Of a stretch of DNA of 7,143 bases, positions 1 to 6,699 are shown in pieces. Below the pieces are notes generated by a model, which did not search any database, was not told the origin of the DNA, and saw nothing but the letters and a program-made list of their open reading frames with translations. Location: positions 1 to 7,143 of the forward strand of contig CATITW010000300.1 of the NCBI GenBank assembly GCA_949547975.1, in the 5' to 3' direction. The first letter of the stretch is position 1; every line of letters begins with the position of its first letter. The stretch is from Cryomorphaceae bacterium (lineage in GTDB: Bacteria > Bacteroidota > Bacteroidia > Flavobacteriales > Schleiferiaceae). The translations under genes were made by a program, and so were the position numbers.

Positions 1-786
1 CATTTGCGCGTGGGACGTCAGCGCATAAATTGGGGGATCAACCAGCAGTTCAATCCGAACGATCTTTTCAATCCCTTTAACCTCTTTGACATCGACTACG
101 AAGAACGTCCCGGGGTCGACGCCATCCGTTACGAGCGCTATACCGGCATGTTGTCCAGCTGGGAAGTGGCCTTTGCACCGGCAGACAGCATCAAGCGTAC
201 AGTGCTTGCCTACCGCTACCGTACCAATTATAAGGGCTATGACCTCCAAGCCATCGCTGGGAAATGGAAGACGCGCATCGCTGTAGGTGGCGGGTGGTCC
301 GGGAACTTGAAAAAGGCGGGTTTTAGCGGTGAATTCCCCTATTTCTTGCCGTACAAAGCCCTTCCGCAGATCAACCCGGCGCAAACAAATTTTGTACTGT
401 CTACCTCCATCGATCACGCCTTTCTTGAGGGACCCTTTGTCTCTTTGGGGTACCTCTACAACTACCGCGGAACGAGTGACCCATCGCTGTTGAACCTGGT
501 CGGAGGCACCTTTACCACGTCGAGTCCGTACGGTCCGTTGCCGTTCCGTCATACGCTCACCACTTCGGTATTAGGTTCGTTCACAGATCTTTGGGGCGGC
601 AGTATCACCGTGCTTACAACGCCCCAAGCCGAGGTATTTATCGCCATTCCCTCGATGAATTATAGCATCAAACAGGACCTCGAATTGACCGTTTTTGCCC
701 AATTATATCTCACCGACAACCCCTTCGCTGATCAGTACAGCTGGTTCAGTAATGCACTTTTCGTGCGACTAAAACAGTCCTTTTAA
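1..786 (+). CDS. Outer-membrane beta-barrel (porin-like) protein, C-terminal part, 5' truncated
   Basis: The reading frame is open from the first base, so the gene begins outside the window; 261 codons and a TAA stop are visible. The visible start (HLRVGRQRINWGINQQ) is internal sequence, not a real N-terminus. The protein is a series of alternating hydrophobic/polar stretches rich in Tyr, Phe, Gly and Ser, as in transmembrane beta-strands, and it ends in FVRLKQSF. A terminal Phe is the usual outer-membrane barrel signal recognised by the BAM machinery. The early segment GRQRINWG followed by FNPNDLFNPF and DIDYEERPG recalls the conserved strand-loop region of Bacteroidota porin-like proteins related to DUF1302 or alginate-export-type barrels. 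That family link is from memory of the pattern and is tentative. The substrate is unknown. The next gene starts 33 bases downstream on the same strand, so the two could share a transcript. Confidence 0.8.
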   Translation, partial: HLRVGRQRINWGINQQFNPNDLFNPFNLFDIDYEERPGVDAIRYERYTGMLSSWEVAFAPADSIKRTVLAYRYRTNYKGYDLQAIAGKWKTRIAVGGGWSGNLKKAGFSGEFPYFLPYKALPQINPAQTNFVLSTSIDHAFLEGPFVSLGYLYNYRGTSDPSLLNLVGGTFTTSSPYGPLPFRHTLTTSVLGSFTDLWGGSITVLTTPQAEVFIAIPSMNYSIKQDLELTVFAQLYLTDNPFADQYSWFSNALFVRLKQSF

Positions 787-789
787 GGG

Positions 790-822
790 CATGCTCCGGG
801 AATTGGGTTATTTTAGAGCATG
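790..822 (+). repeat. 7-bp inverted repeat covering the start codon of the deiodinase-like gene
   Basis: CATGCTC (790-796) is the reverse complement of GAGCATG (816-822), with 19 bases between. The right arm includes the ATG start at 820-822. In RNA this could form a 7-bp hairpin that hides the start codon. The pairing does not extend beyond 7 bp on either side and the loop is long, so it may be chance. The spacer contains TATTTTAG (809-816), a partial match to the Bacteroidota -7 element TAnnTTTG. It has no TTG at the expected -33 distance, so I do not call it a promoter. Confidence 0.35.
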
Positions 823-1494
823 AAGCACGATCAACCTACCCAGCGCTACGAACCTTTTCCTGCGACAGCCGCCGATGCTACTGCAGTCTTCGACACTTTC
901 GAATCTGCACTTTCCACGCGCCGCAGCGTGCGGGAATACGACCCCACAAGACCGGTCGACCAGCACACCATTGAACGCGTACTCGCCCTTGCAAATTCTG
1001 CCCCAAGTGGTGCGAACAAACAGCCCTGGCATTTTGTGGCCGTCAGCGATCCTGCCATCAAAAAAAGCATTCGTGAAGCTGCAGAGGAAGAGGAGCGTGC
1101 CTTCTACGGCGGCCGTGCCAGTGATGCGTGGCTTGACGATCTCAAGCCCTTCGGTACCGATGCACAAAAGCCCTTTCTCGAACACGCGCCGTGGCTCATC
1201 GTGGCCTTCAAAAAGTCGTATGACCTTGATGATCAAGGCGAAAAATCCAAGAATTACTACGTCACTGAAAGCGCAGGTATTGCTGCCGGAATGCTCATCT
1301 CAGCCATTCACATGGCGGGTTTAGCCACGCTGACCCATACCCCTTCACCGATGGGGTTCTTAAGTGAGATTTTGCAACGACCGCCAAACGAAAAGGCGTT
1401 TCTTCTGTTGCCGGTGGGATACCCAGCTCCAGAGGTACACGTGCCGGCGATTCAGAAAAAGGGTATGGATGAAGTGGTGACGTTTTTGAAATAG
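820..1494 (+). CDS. Nitroreductase-fold flavoprotein, iodotyrosine deiodinase-like (FMN-dependent reductive dehalogenase)
   Basis: A 224-residue soluble protein with no signal peptide. The nitroreductase core is plain: STRRSVREY (32-40), where the arginines bind FMN phosphate, [11 protein letters not shown] (60-70), TLTHTP (170-175) near the flavin N5, and LLPVGYP (196-202). Within that superfamily it aligns best, from memory, with iodotyrosine deiodinase (IYD), which uses FMN to remove halogen reductively from mono- or di-iodotyrosine. In human IYD, Glu157, Tyr161 and Lys182 on the active-site lid clasp the substrate zwitterion. Here Glu92, Tyr96 and Lys117 have the same spacing (4 and 21), inside a similar lid (EEEE..., DLK...). 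The C-terminal segment [11 protein letters not shown] also matches the IYD tail. The length fits the soluble catalytic core, without the membrane anchor of animal IYD. ATG 820 is chosen because it follows the upstream stop closely and gives the expected short N-terminus. Substrate in this organism is inferred; a different phenolic or nitro substrate is possible. Confidence 0.88.
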   Translation: MKHDQPTQRYEPFPATAADATAVFDTFESALSTRRSVREYDPTRPVDQHTIERVLALANSAPSGANKQPWHFVAVSDPAIKKSIREAAEEEERAFYGGRASDAWLDDLKPFGTDAQKPFLEHAPWLIVAFKKSYDLDDQGEKSKNYYVTESAGIAAGMLISAIHMAGLATLTHTPSPMGFLSEILQRPPNEKAFLLLPVGYPAPEVHVPAIQKKGMDEVVTFLK

Positions 1495-1575
1495 TGCCCG
1501 AATGGTCCACGTTTTTACAGCGATGGGTGGGTGTATTCGCGTAGGATGTGCGAAATTTGCTGAAAACGAAAAAGG

Positions 1576-1902
1576 ATGTTTGAAGGTACCTCAGTACAGT
1601 TTGTAGTCGATGCGGAAGAAGTTCGCGAAGAGTTGAAAGCTGGCGGATTGAATTGGCCAGTGATTAAAATTTTAGGCGGCGATGATGATGAGGACAAGGA
1701 TCCTGAGGACCTTACGGTGACCAATACCGGTGTTGCGATCTACATCGACAGCATCGATCTCATTCTTAAAGAACGCGTTGAAAAAGCCAAGGAGATAGTG
1801 ACGACCGTTGCTCGCATGATCCAGTATTTTCAGGAGCGTGATGAGACGGCAGTCCTATTTTTCCACAAGAGTTGGGAGACGTATTTGTTAGAAGACAAGT
1901 AG
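1576..1902 (+). CDS. Small acidic protein of unknown function
   Basis: A 108-residue protein that I do not recognise. It has no signal peptide and no membrane segment. Residues 1-33 look like an alternating strand/helix region (VQFVVDAEEVREEL), followed by a very acidic linker with D36-D38, E39, D40, D42, E44 and D45. After that come a short strand (TGVAIYID, 51-58), an amphipathic helix rich in Lys and Glu (about 60-88), and an aromatic tail (FFHKSWETYLL, 95-105). It is probably cytoplasmic. The ATG at 1576 is the first start after an in-frame TGA at 1561-1563, so the protein cannot extend further upstream. The AGG just before the ATG is too close to act as a ribosome-binding site. An 81-base gap separates it from the deiodinase-like gene upstream, and it converges with uvrC, 18 bases between stops. 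A steady amino-acid composition and a clean frame favour a real gene. Confidence 0.6.
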   Translation: MFEGTSVQFVVDAEEVREELKAGGLNWPVIKILGGDDDEDKDPEDLTVTNTGVAIYIDSIDLILKERVEKAKEIVTTVARMIQYFQERDETAVLFFHKSWETYLLEDK

Positions 1903-1920
1903 CCTTCGCTGTCCAAGGCG

Positions 1921-3720
1921 TTAGTCCTCCGCAAAGTGCTTTTGCAGCAGTTTTGCCTTATTGGCCCCTATAATCTCGACCAATTGTTCGGGCGTTGCCT
2001 CCTTCACGCGTTTCACACTTTTAAACACGCGCAACAGCTCTTTCACCGTCTCCGGACCAATCCCTTTGATCCCTTCGAGCTCATTCGAAATAGCACTTTT
2101 CGAGCGTCTGTTCCTGTGATGGCGCAAGCTGAACCTGTGCGCCTCATCGCGTGCTTGCTGAATGATCTTCAACGTCTCACTGCGCTTATCGAGGTACAAC
2201 GGGTACGGATCACCGGGGAAATACAGCTCCTCGAGGCGTTTCGCAATCCCTAGTATGGTGATTTTTCCGCGCAACTCTAATTTCTCCAATGCTGAAAGCG
2301 CTGCGCCGAGCTGTCCCTTACCGCCATCGATCACGATGAGCTGTGGCAAATCTTCCCCCTCGTCCATCAGACGTTTGTAACGGCGGTAGACCACTTCTTC
2401 CATCGAAGCATAATCGTCCGGTCCCTCCACCGTTTTGATGTTGAACTGGCGGTAGTCCTTTTTCGAAGGCTTCCCATTTTTAAACACCACACACGCACTC
2501 GCCGGGTTGGTTCCCTGCATGTTCGAGTTGTCAAAACACTCTAAATGACGCGGTTCCACAGGCATGCGCAAATCTTCTTTCATCTGCGTCATGATGCGGT
2601 TCACGTGCCGTTCCGGATCTACGATTTGTATGTTTTTCAGCTTCTCTTGACGGAAGTACAGCGCATTTTTCAGGCTGAGCTCGATAAGCTTCTTTTTCTC
2701 GCCCTTTTGCGGAACGATAAATTCTACGCCTTCCAGCGCCAATTCTACCGCGTGCGAGGTAAATACCCGTCTGCAGTTTGAGCCAAACTTGTCCCGTATC
2801 TCAGGAATGGCCAAATGCAGAAAGTCTTCGGGATTTTCATCCAGCTTCTTCTTCATTTCCACCGTATAACTGCGCACGATCGCTCCTTCGACAATCTTCA
2901 GGTAGTTCACATACCCAAACTCAGCATCCGTACTCACGCTAAACACATCGATGTTTGTCAGACTAAAGCTCACCACGGTACTCTTCGCCGCATACGTTTC
3001 GAGCGCGACCAATTTTTCTTTGTAGCGTTGCGCCAGCTCAAATTCCAAAAGCCCAGCATGGGCATTCATCCGTTCTTTCAGGTGCTTTTTCACCTCACCG
3101 AGCTGACCCTTGATGATCTTTCGCGCGGCATCGATATCGGCATTGTAGTCTTCCTCGCTTTGCAAATCCTCACAAGGCCCCTTGCAGTTCCCGATGTGGT
3201 ATTCGAGGCACGTCTTAAATTTCCCCTTCTCGATGTTTTCAGCACTCAGTACATACTTACACGTTCGTGTCGGGTACATCTGCTTGATGAGTTCAAGCAC
3301 CGCCTTCATCGCCTTTACGTTCGGGTAGGGACCGTAGTACTCACTCCCGTCGCGGATAAGATTGCGGAGACCGTAAATCCTTGGAAATCGCTCATTTCGA
3401 ATGGTAATGTACGGGTAGCTCTTGTCGTCTTTGAGGTTGATGTTGTAGCGCGGCTGGTGCTCTTTGATCAGGTTGTTCTCCAGCAGCAATGCGTCGCCTT
3501 CACTGTCTGTAATGATGGTTCGGATGTCGGCAACCTTACGAACCATCACAGCGATGCGCGCACTGGTAACGGTTTTGGTAAAGTAGGAACTCACACGTTT
3601 CTTCAAATTCTTCGCCTTACCGATGTACAAGATCTTACCGTCTTTATCGATGTGCTGGTACACCCCCGGTTTGTGCGGAAGTGTTTTCAGAAGATTCGTG
3701 ATGTGTTCAGAGGTCGCCAT
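1921..3720 (-). CDS. uvrC: Excinuclease ABC subunit C (UvrC)
   Basis: UvrC makes both incisions around bulky DNA lesions after UvrA and UvrB have located the damage. At 599 residues it is close to full length (E. coli about 610). The N-terminal GIY-YIG nuclease for the 3' cut shows GVY (19-21) and YIG (32-34), with Lys35, Arg42 and Glu81 at the known catalytic positions. Four cysteines follow (C154, C171, C179, C183), and the last three have the same spacing as the cluster cysteines of E. coli UvrC, so a 4Fe-4S cluster is likely. A UVR motif that contacts UvrB lies near 205-242. The RNase H-like domain for the 5' cut carries ECFDNSN (Asp397), VIDGGKGQL (Asp465) and DEAHRF (His528). Tandem helix-hairpin-helix motifs (LEGIKGIGPETV onward, about 548-597) bind DNA. 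ATG 3720 is the start because the next Met (59) would destroy the first nuclease. No residue appears to be missing. Confidence 0.98.
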   Translation of the reverse strand: MATSEHITNLLKTLPHKPGVYQHIDKDGKILYIGKAKNLKKRVSSYFTKTVTSARIAVMVRKVADIRTIITDSEGDALLLENNLIKEHQPRYNINLKDDKSYPYITIRNERFPRIYGLRNLIRDGSEYYGPYPNVKAMKAVLELIKQMYPTRTCKYVLSAENIEKGKFKTCLEYHIGNCKGPCEDLQSEEDYNADIDAARKIIKGQLGEVKKHLKERMNAHAGLLEFELAQRYKEKLVALETYAAKSTVVSFSLTNIDVFSVSTDAEFGYVNYLKIVEGAIVRSYTVEMKKKLDENPEDFLHLAIPEIRDKFGSNCRRVFTSHAVELALEGVEFIVPQKGEKKKLIELSLKNALYFRQEKLKNIQIVDPERHVNRIMTQMKEDLRMPVEPRHLECFDNSNMQGTNPASACVVFKNGKPSKKDYRQFNIKTVEGPDDYASMEEVVYRRYKRLMDEGEDLPQLIVIDGGKGQLGAALSALEKLELRGKITILGIAKRLEELYFPGDPYPLYLDKRSETLKIIQQARDEAHRFSLRHHRNRRSKSAISNELEGIKGIGPETVKELLRVFKSVKRVKEATPEQLVEIIGANKAKLLQKHFAED

Positions 3721-3727
3721 AGCTACG

Positions 3728-3735
3728 CAAAGATA
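3728..3735 (-). promoter_or_regulatory. Candidate -7 element (TATCTTTG) for uvrC
   Basis: On the minus strand TATCTTTG matches the Bacteroidota primary-sigma -7 consensus TAnnTTTG at all six fixed positions. Only seven bases lie between it and the uvrC ATG, so transcription would begin at or within a few bases of the start codon, giving a leaderless or nearly leaderless mRNA. The expected -33 TTG is not present: that position falls inside the upstream terminator stem. The box also directly continues the terminator's T-tract. The match is exact but single-element, so confidence is moderate. Confidence 0.5.
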
Positions 3736-3768
3736 AAAAAGCCCGACTCCTTTTCGGGAGTCGGGCTT
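3735..3768 (-). terminator. Intrinsic terminator after the T9SS surface-protein gene
   Basis: On the minus strand a 12-bp perfect stem is formed by 3768-3757 and 3750-3739, with the GC-rich core GGAGTCGGGC on its 3' arm. The loop is six bases (3756-3751) and the stem is followed by an unbroken T run. The hairpin starts 40 bases after the stop codon at 3808. In the plus direction only two T follow the stem, so it is one-directional. A smaller 6-bp hairpin (TCTCTT/AAGAGA, 3773-3778 and 3784-3789) precedes it. It separates the surface-protein transcript from uvrC. Confidence 0.93.
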
Positions 3769-3807
3769 ATGTTCTCTTGTGTTAAGAGAGTGGGGACTAC
3801 AATAAGT

Positions 3808-6006
3808 TTATCGGGCGTCCATGATGGTCACCGTACCATTCACGGTGTACTCGAAGTTGTCCGAGGCGTTGACCAGCTCTATGGTGTAGAAGTATACACC
3901 GTCCGCTAGATTAGTTCCGTTTTGGTTGGTTCCTCTCCAAGGTGAAGAGTTGTCGTACAACGGTTCAGATTGCCATACGCGATCGCCCCATCTGTTGTAG
4001 ATGGTTACCTGACTAAGATCCTGGTAGTCGTCTACGTTTTGAATGATGAACTCATCATTGATGTTATCTGCATTCGGAGTAATGAAGTTTGGTACAACCA
4101 CAGTATCCGGGAATGGAGGCGTAGTAATGATGATCGGCAAACAGTTAGAGTAGGCCGTGTACTGCGTATCGATCGGGTTGAGGGTACGAATACACACACG
4201 GTACTCACCTGGCAACAATTCCAAGTTCATTTTGTAGGTTGTATCCGGAGCAACCACCGGGTTTTGAGGCGAAGCTACGTGGTCGTGCACGAACTCTTGC
4301 ATCCAGGTTCCGCTTACTTTTTCTTGAAGTACCACTGCATAACTATCTACAGCCCAACCGTTGTAGGTCGTCCAGTGCAGATTCACAGTAGTATCTGGAT
4401 CTACGATAGGAACAATCATGTTGTCTCGCTCAAGCAGGATGCTACCTACGTCGTTCGAAGCGCCTTGCATATCATCGTTGAGCTTCATGTCGATGCGGTA
4501 ATCATAGCTGTCTTGATCGACTTTAATGAAGCCGATGCTGTTGTCTTTAAAGTCGTACTTGTACTGGTTAAACACCGTACCTACTTTGTTGTAGACCGTT
4601 TGACCTGGATCCTTACGGAAGATTTGCCATTCTTGGAACAGGTAGTCTGGGTACGAAGTTGTATCCGCGCTCCATTCGATCACTGGATTTTTATCGTTCT
4701 CGATGGTTACATTTTCTACCGTGTAGTCCGCAACGAAACAGTCGGTCACGTTCAGCTGGATGGTGTCAAATTCACTCATCGGGAAACCACACTTGTTGTT
4801 CAAAGTATTTCCATCGTTCCCTACTTTAGAGTACAAGAAGTACTTACCGTTCTTAGAAAGTGGCTTGTAGAGCTTTACGAAAAGCTTTGTGGCTTCAAAG
4901 TTGGCGTCACAGTTCGCAGTAATAGATTTAATAGCGAGGGCTTGACCGTCTGGCTTCGTAAGACGGAAGTCAGTACCGTCTGGAGAGATGGAGCTACAAT
5001 CTAGTTTAACTTGGAATTTAAGCGTTACTGTAGAGTCTAGACAGTTGTAATCTACCGTTGGAAGACCGTTGTCTGGATCTGGATACACGGAAGGATCACC
5101 GAAGTCAAGAACGACACCCGCTTGTGCTTGTGGCGTACATGCAGAGGCAATCGCGATTTGCATATCACGGTTGATCTCACCAATCTTTCTCCAAACAAAT
5201 AGTGAGTTGTCCCAGCGGTACTCATCCACCGTTACTGCCATTACATCAATCTCAATATTTGAAGGCGTGAACGAAACCAAACCTGTGCTTGCGTTCATCG
5301 TCATAGAGTTTGCAGGTGAAGTAGTGATCGGCTGATCGTAGGTCCAACCTGCAGCATAAGCTAGGTTGTTTGAACCGTTACAGCTCGCAGCGTTTCCACC
5401 TTTAACGTGGTCAAGACGGTAGAACAATGAGTCACCATCGTTTTCTACAGCACTTTGCTTCCAGTTGAACGTACGTCCAGTACAGAAGGCACGAACCGGC
5501 TCAGAAACGAAGAACGGGGAGGTGTTCTGACCGATCATGTTGTTGAGCTTGGCCGCGATGTACAAATCTTGGCTTGACGGGTTGTTGATGTTGTCGATCG
5601 AAGGGTTGCGACAACAGCTTGACCATGCGAAGGTCCAGTCTGGTGCGTTTCCAGGAAGGATGATTTCACCTTCGTAGATGTATACTTCGATAGTTACACC
5701 GGCATTGGTTGAGCTCACACAGTCGAACAGTGTAGGTGCTACAACACCTGAACCCGCTACCTGAGTACAAGACGTAGATACAGTAGGGTGGTTGGCCGAA
5801 CACGCATATACGGTGGCTGAAGTAGGCATGGTGATACCACTTTGGTCGCGGTACAAGCGTAACTTTACTTTGTATTTGTGCGAATTACCAGTAGAACTGA
5901 CGTATTCGTATTGGATGTCACCCCCCGCAAGGTGAGATGCGTTGGCGCTAAAAGTCAACCCGATCAGGGCGATGGCAAGGGTGAGTAGTCTAACTAATTT
6001 CTTCAT
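3808..6006 (-). CDS. Secreted surface protein with T9SS type B (gliding motility-associated, CHU_C) C-terminal sorting domain
   Basis: A 732-residue exported protein. The N-terminus is a classical signal peptide: MKK, a hydrophobic stretch to about residue 20, then ANA with cleavage predicted between Ala23 and Ser24. The mature protein opens with SHLAGGDIQYEYV and continues with KVKLRLYRD and SSCCRNPSIDN (129-139). This N-terminal region (about 24-290) is typical of large Bacteroidota surface proteins annotated as gliding motility-associated. A cysteine-containing beta domain follows (about 292-425). Two fibronectin III-like beta domains then run from about 429 to 525 and 532 to 627. Residues 636-732 form the sorting domain: PNFITPNADNINDEF, VTIYNRWGDRVWQ, then WRGTNQNGTNLADGVYFY. 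By family knowledge this domain directs export through the outer membrane by T9SS and attachment or release at the surface, usually with a PorP/SprF-type partner. None is encoded in this window. The role is probably adhesion or surface coating; the ligand is unknown. At least 15 cysteines suggest disulfide-stabilised domains. Confidence 0.93.
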   Translation of the reverse strand: MKKLVRLLTLAIALIGLTFSANASHLAGGDIQYEYVSSTGNSHKYKVKLRLYRDQSGITMPTSATVYACSANHPTVSTSCTQVAGSGVVAPTLFDCVSSTNAGVTIEVYIYEGEIILPGNAPDWTFAWSSCCRNPSIDNINNPSSQDLYIAAKLNNMIGQNTSPFFVSEPVRAFCTGRTFNWKQSAVENDGDSLFYRLDHVKGGNAASCNGSNNLAYAAGWTYDQPITTSPANSMTMNASTGLVSFTPSNIEIDVMAVTVDEYRWDNSLFVWRKIGEINRDMQIAIASACTPQAQAGVVLDFGDPSVYPDPDNGLPTVDYNCLDSTVTLKFQVKLDCSSISPDGTDFRLTKPDGQALAIKSITANCDANFEATKLFVKLYKPLSKNGKYFLYSKVGNDGNTLNNKCGFPMSEFDTIQLNVTDCFVADYTVENVTIENDKNPVIEWSADTTSYPDYLFQEWQIFRKDPGQTVYNKVGTVFNQYKYDFKDNSIGFIKVDQDSYDYRIDMKLNDDMQGASNDVGSILLERDNMIVPIVDPDTTVNLHWTTYNGWAVDSYAVVLQEKVSGTWMQEFVHDHVASPQNPVVAPDTTYKMNLELLPGEYRVCIRTLNPIDTQYTAYSNCLPIIITTPPFPDTVVVPNFITPNADNINDEFIIQNVDDYQDLSQVTIYNRWGDRVWQSEPLYDNSSPWRGTNQNGTNLADGVYFYTIELVNASDNFEYTVNGTVTIMDAR

Positions 6007-6087
6007 GTCGAGAGTAGCTCTATAATTGGAAGCTAAATGTCCGAAAAAAAGTGGAGGAGCACAAGTGGAATGAGTGAACGAGGCTTC

Positions 6088-6699
6088 CTACTTAGAGAGT
6101 AAGATAAAGAGGACGGAAAACCCGATAATACTGCCGGAAAGCAGCTCTCTTGGCGTGTGTCTTTTGAGACTCGTTCGGGCCCATGCGACCGCTCCGCAGA
6201 GTGCTGTAAGGTACAACAACCCTTGGAGATTTCCACTGCCGTAACTCTCGTGCATGCCGATGTACAGCGCGACAAAGCCGGTGATGCCCGCCATGTGTGC
6301 ACTGCTTTTGAAAAAGGGCAATACGATGGTGGAATACAATAAAACGATGGCAGCGGCAAGCACGCTAAAAATGATTTCAATAGGTGCACCTCCACGGCTG
6401 AGGTAGTTCGCTGTGGCGAGCATACAGGCGGCGGAAGTGATGTAGGGATAGATGCGGTCCTTGGGATCGATCAGGTGAATGCTCGAAATAACGCCGGTAC
6501 GTCTCAGTAGCAGTGTTCCGATCAGTGGCGCGAGGTAGGTGCCCATAAATACCGTCCCGCAAAGTCTAAGAATAGAAGCGTAGTCGTACACGTCTGGAAG
6601 CACATATAGAACATAGAGTGTTCCCGCTGTGGGGAGGATGCCCGGGTGCAGAAAGTAGGAAAAGAACTGCGCTAGGATATGTTTTGGAGCGGTGCCCAC
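6088..6699 (-). CDS. PAP2-like integral membrane protein (possible lipid phosphatase), downstream of rpoN
   Basis: A 203-residue protein with about five or six hydrophobic segments (near 9-33, 45-65, 86-100, 107-130, 137-149, 158-174 and 186-201). It resembles the PAP2 phosphatase superfamily, which removes phosphate from lipid or isoprenoid phosphates at the membrane. KSSAHMAGI (131-139) corresponds to the PSGH motif with its catalytic His. ARTSLKRHTPRELLSG (174-189) corresponds to the motif containing Arg and His before Asp; here Arg175 and His181 are kept but the usual Asp is Glu184. The first motif (KxxxxxxRP) is not clear; PKDRIYP (79-85) may be its remnant. Enzyme activity is therefore uncertain. 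The start is GTG at 6699-6697, immediately after the rpoN stop TAA (6702-6700), which suggests translational coupling. No ATG fits as well. A stretch of 81 bases, including a 7-T run on this strand but no convincing hairpin, separates it from the surface-protein gene. Confidence 0.8.
   Translation of the reverse strand: MGTAPKHILAQFFSYFLHPGILPTAGTLYVLYVLPDVYDYASILRLCGTVFMGTYLAPLIGTLLLRRTGVISSIHLIDPKDRIYPYITSAACMLATANYLSRGGAPIEIIFSVLAAAIVLLYSTIVLPFFKSSAHMAGITGFVALYIGMHESYGSGNLQGLLYLTALCGAVAWARTSLKRHTPRELLSGSIIGFSVLFILLSK

Noticed and set aside
809..816. TATTTTAG as a promoter -7 box for the deiodinase-like gene
   Set aside because: It matches five of six fixed positions, but there is no TTG at the -33 distance and only three bases separate it from the ATG.
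808..1236. Minus-strand and offset plus-strand open frames overlapping the deiodinase-like gene
   Set aside because: The plus-strand frame starting at 820 carries every conserved nitroreductase/IYD motif; the others have none and overlap it fully.
1902..1919. Hairpin GCCTT/AAGGC between the convergent stops of the small acidic gene and uvrC
   Set aside because: The stem is only 5 bp with an 8-base loop and no T-tract on either strand, so it is too weak to call a terminator.
2815..3909. Long plus-strand open frame of 364 codons opposite uvrC
   Set aside because: It lies almost wholly antisense to a clearly real uvrC, runs through the terminator hairpin and into the 3' end of the surface-protein gene, and its translation is rich in His, Val, Phe and Arg with no recognisable domain. 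It is a mirror of the codon use on the other strand.
3970..5004. Long plus-strand open frame of 344 codons opposite the surface-protein gene
   Set aside because: It is antisense to well-supported coding sequence with domain matches, and its Val/Arg/His-rich translation looks like a reverse-complement shadow.
6007..6087. Possible terminator or promoter between the PAP2-like gene and the surface-protein gene
   Set aside because: A 7-T run exists on the minus strand (6044-6050), but no stable stem precedes it. TAGCTTCC is only a partial -7 match and no TTG is correctly spaced, so neither element could be supported, although a promoter somewhere here is likely.
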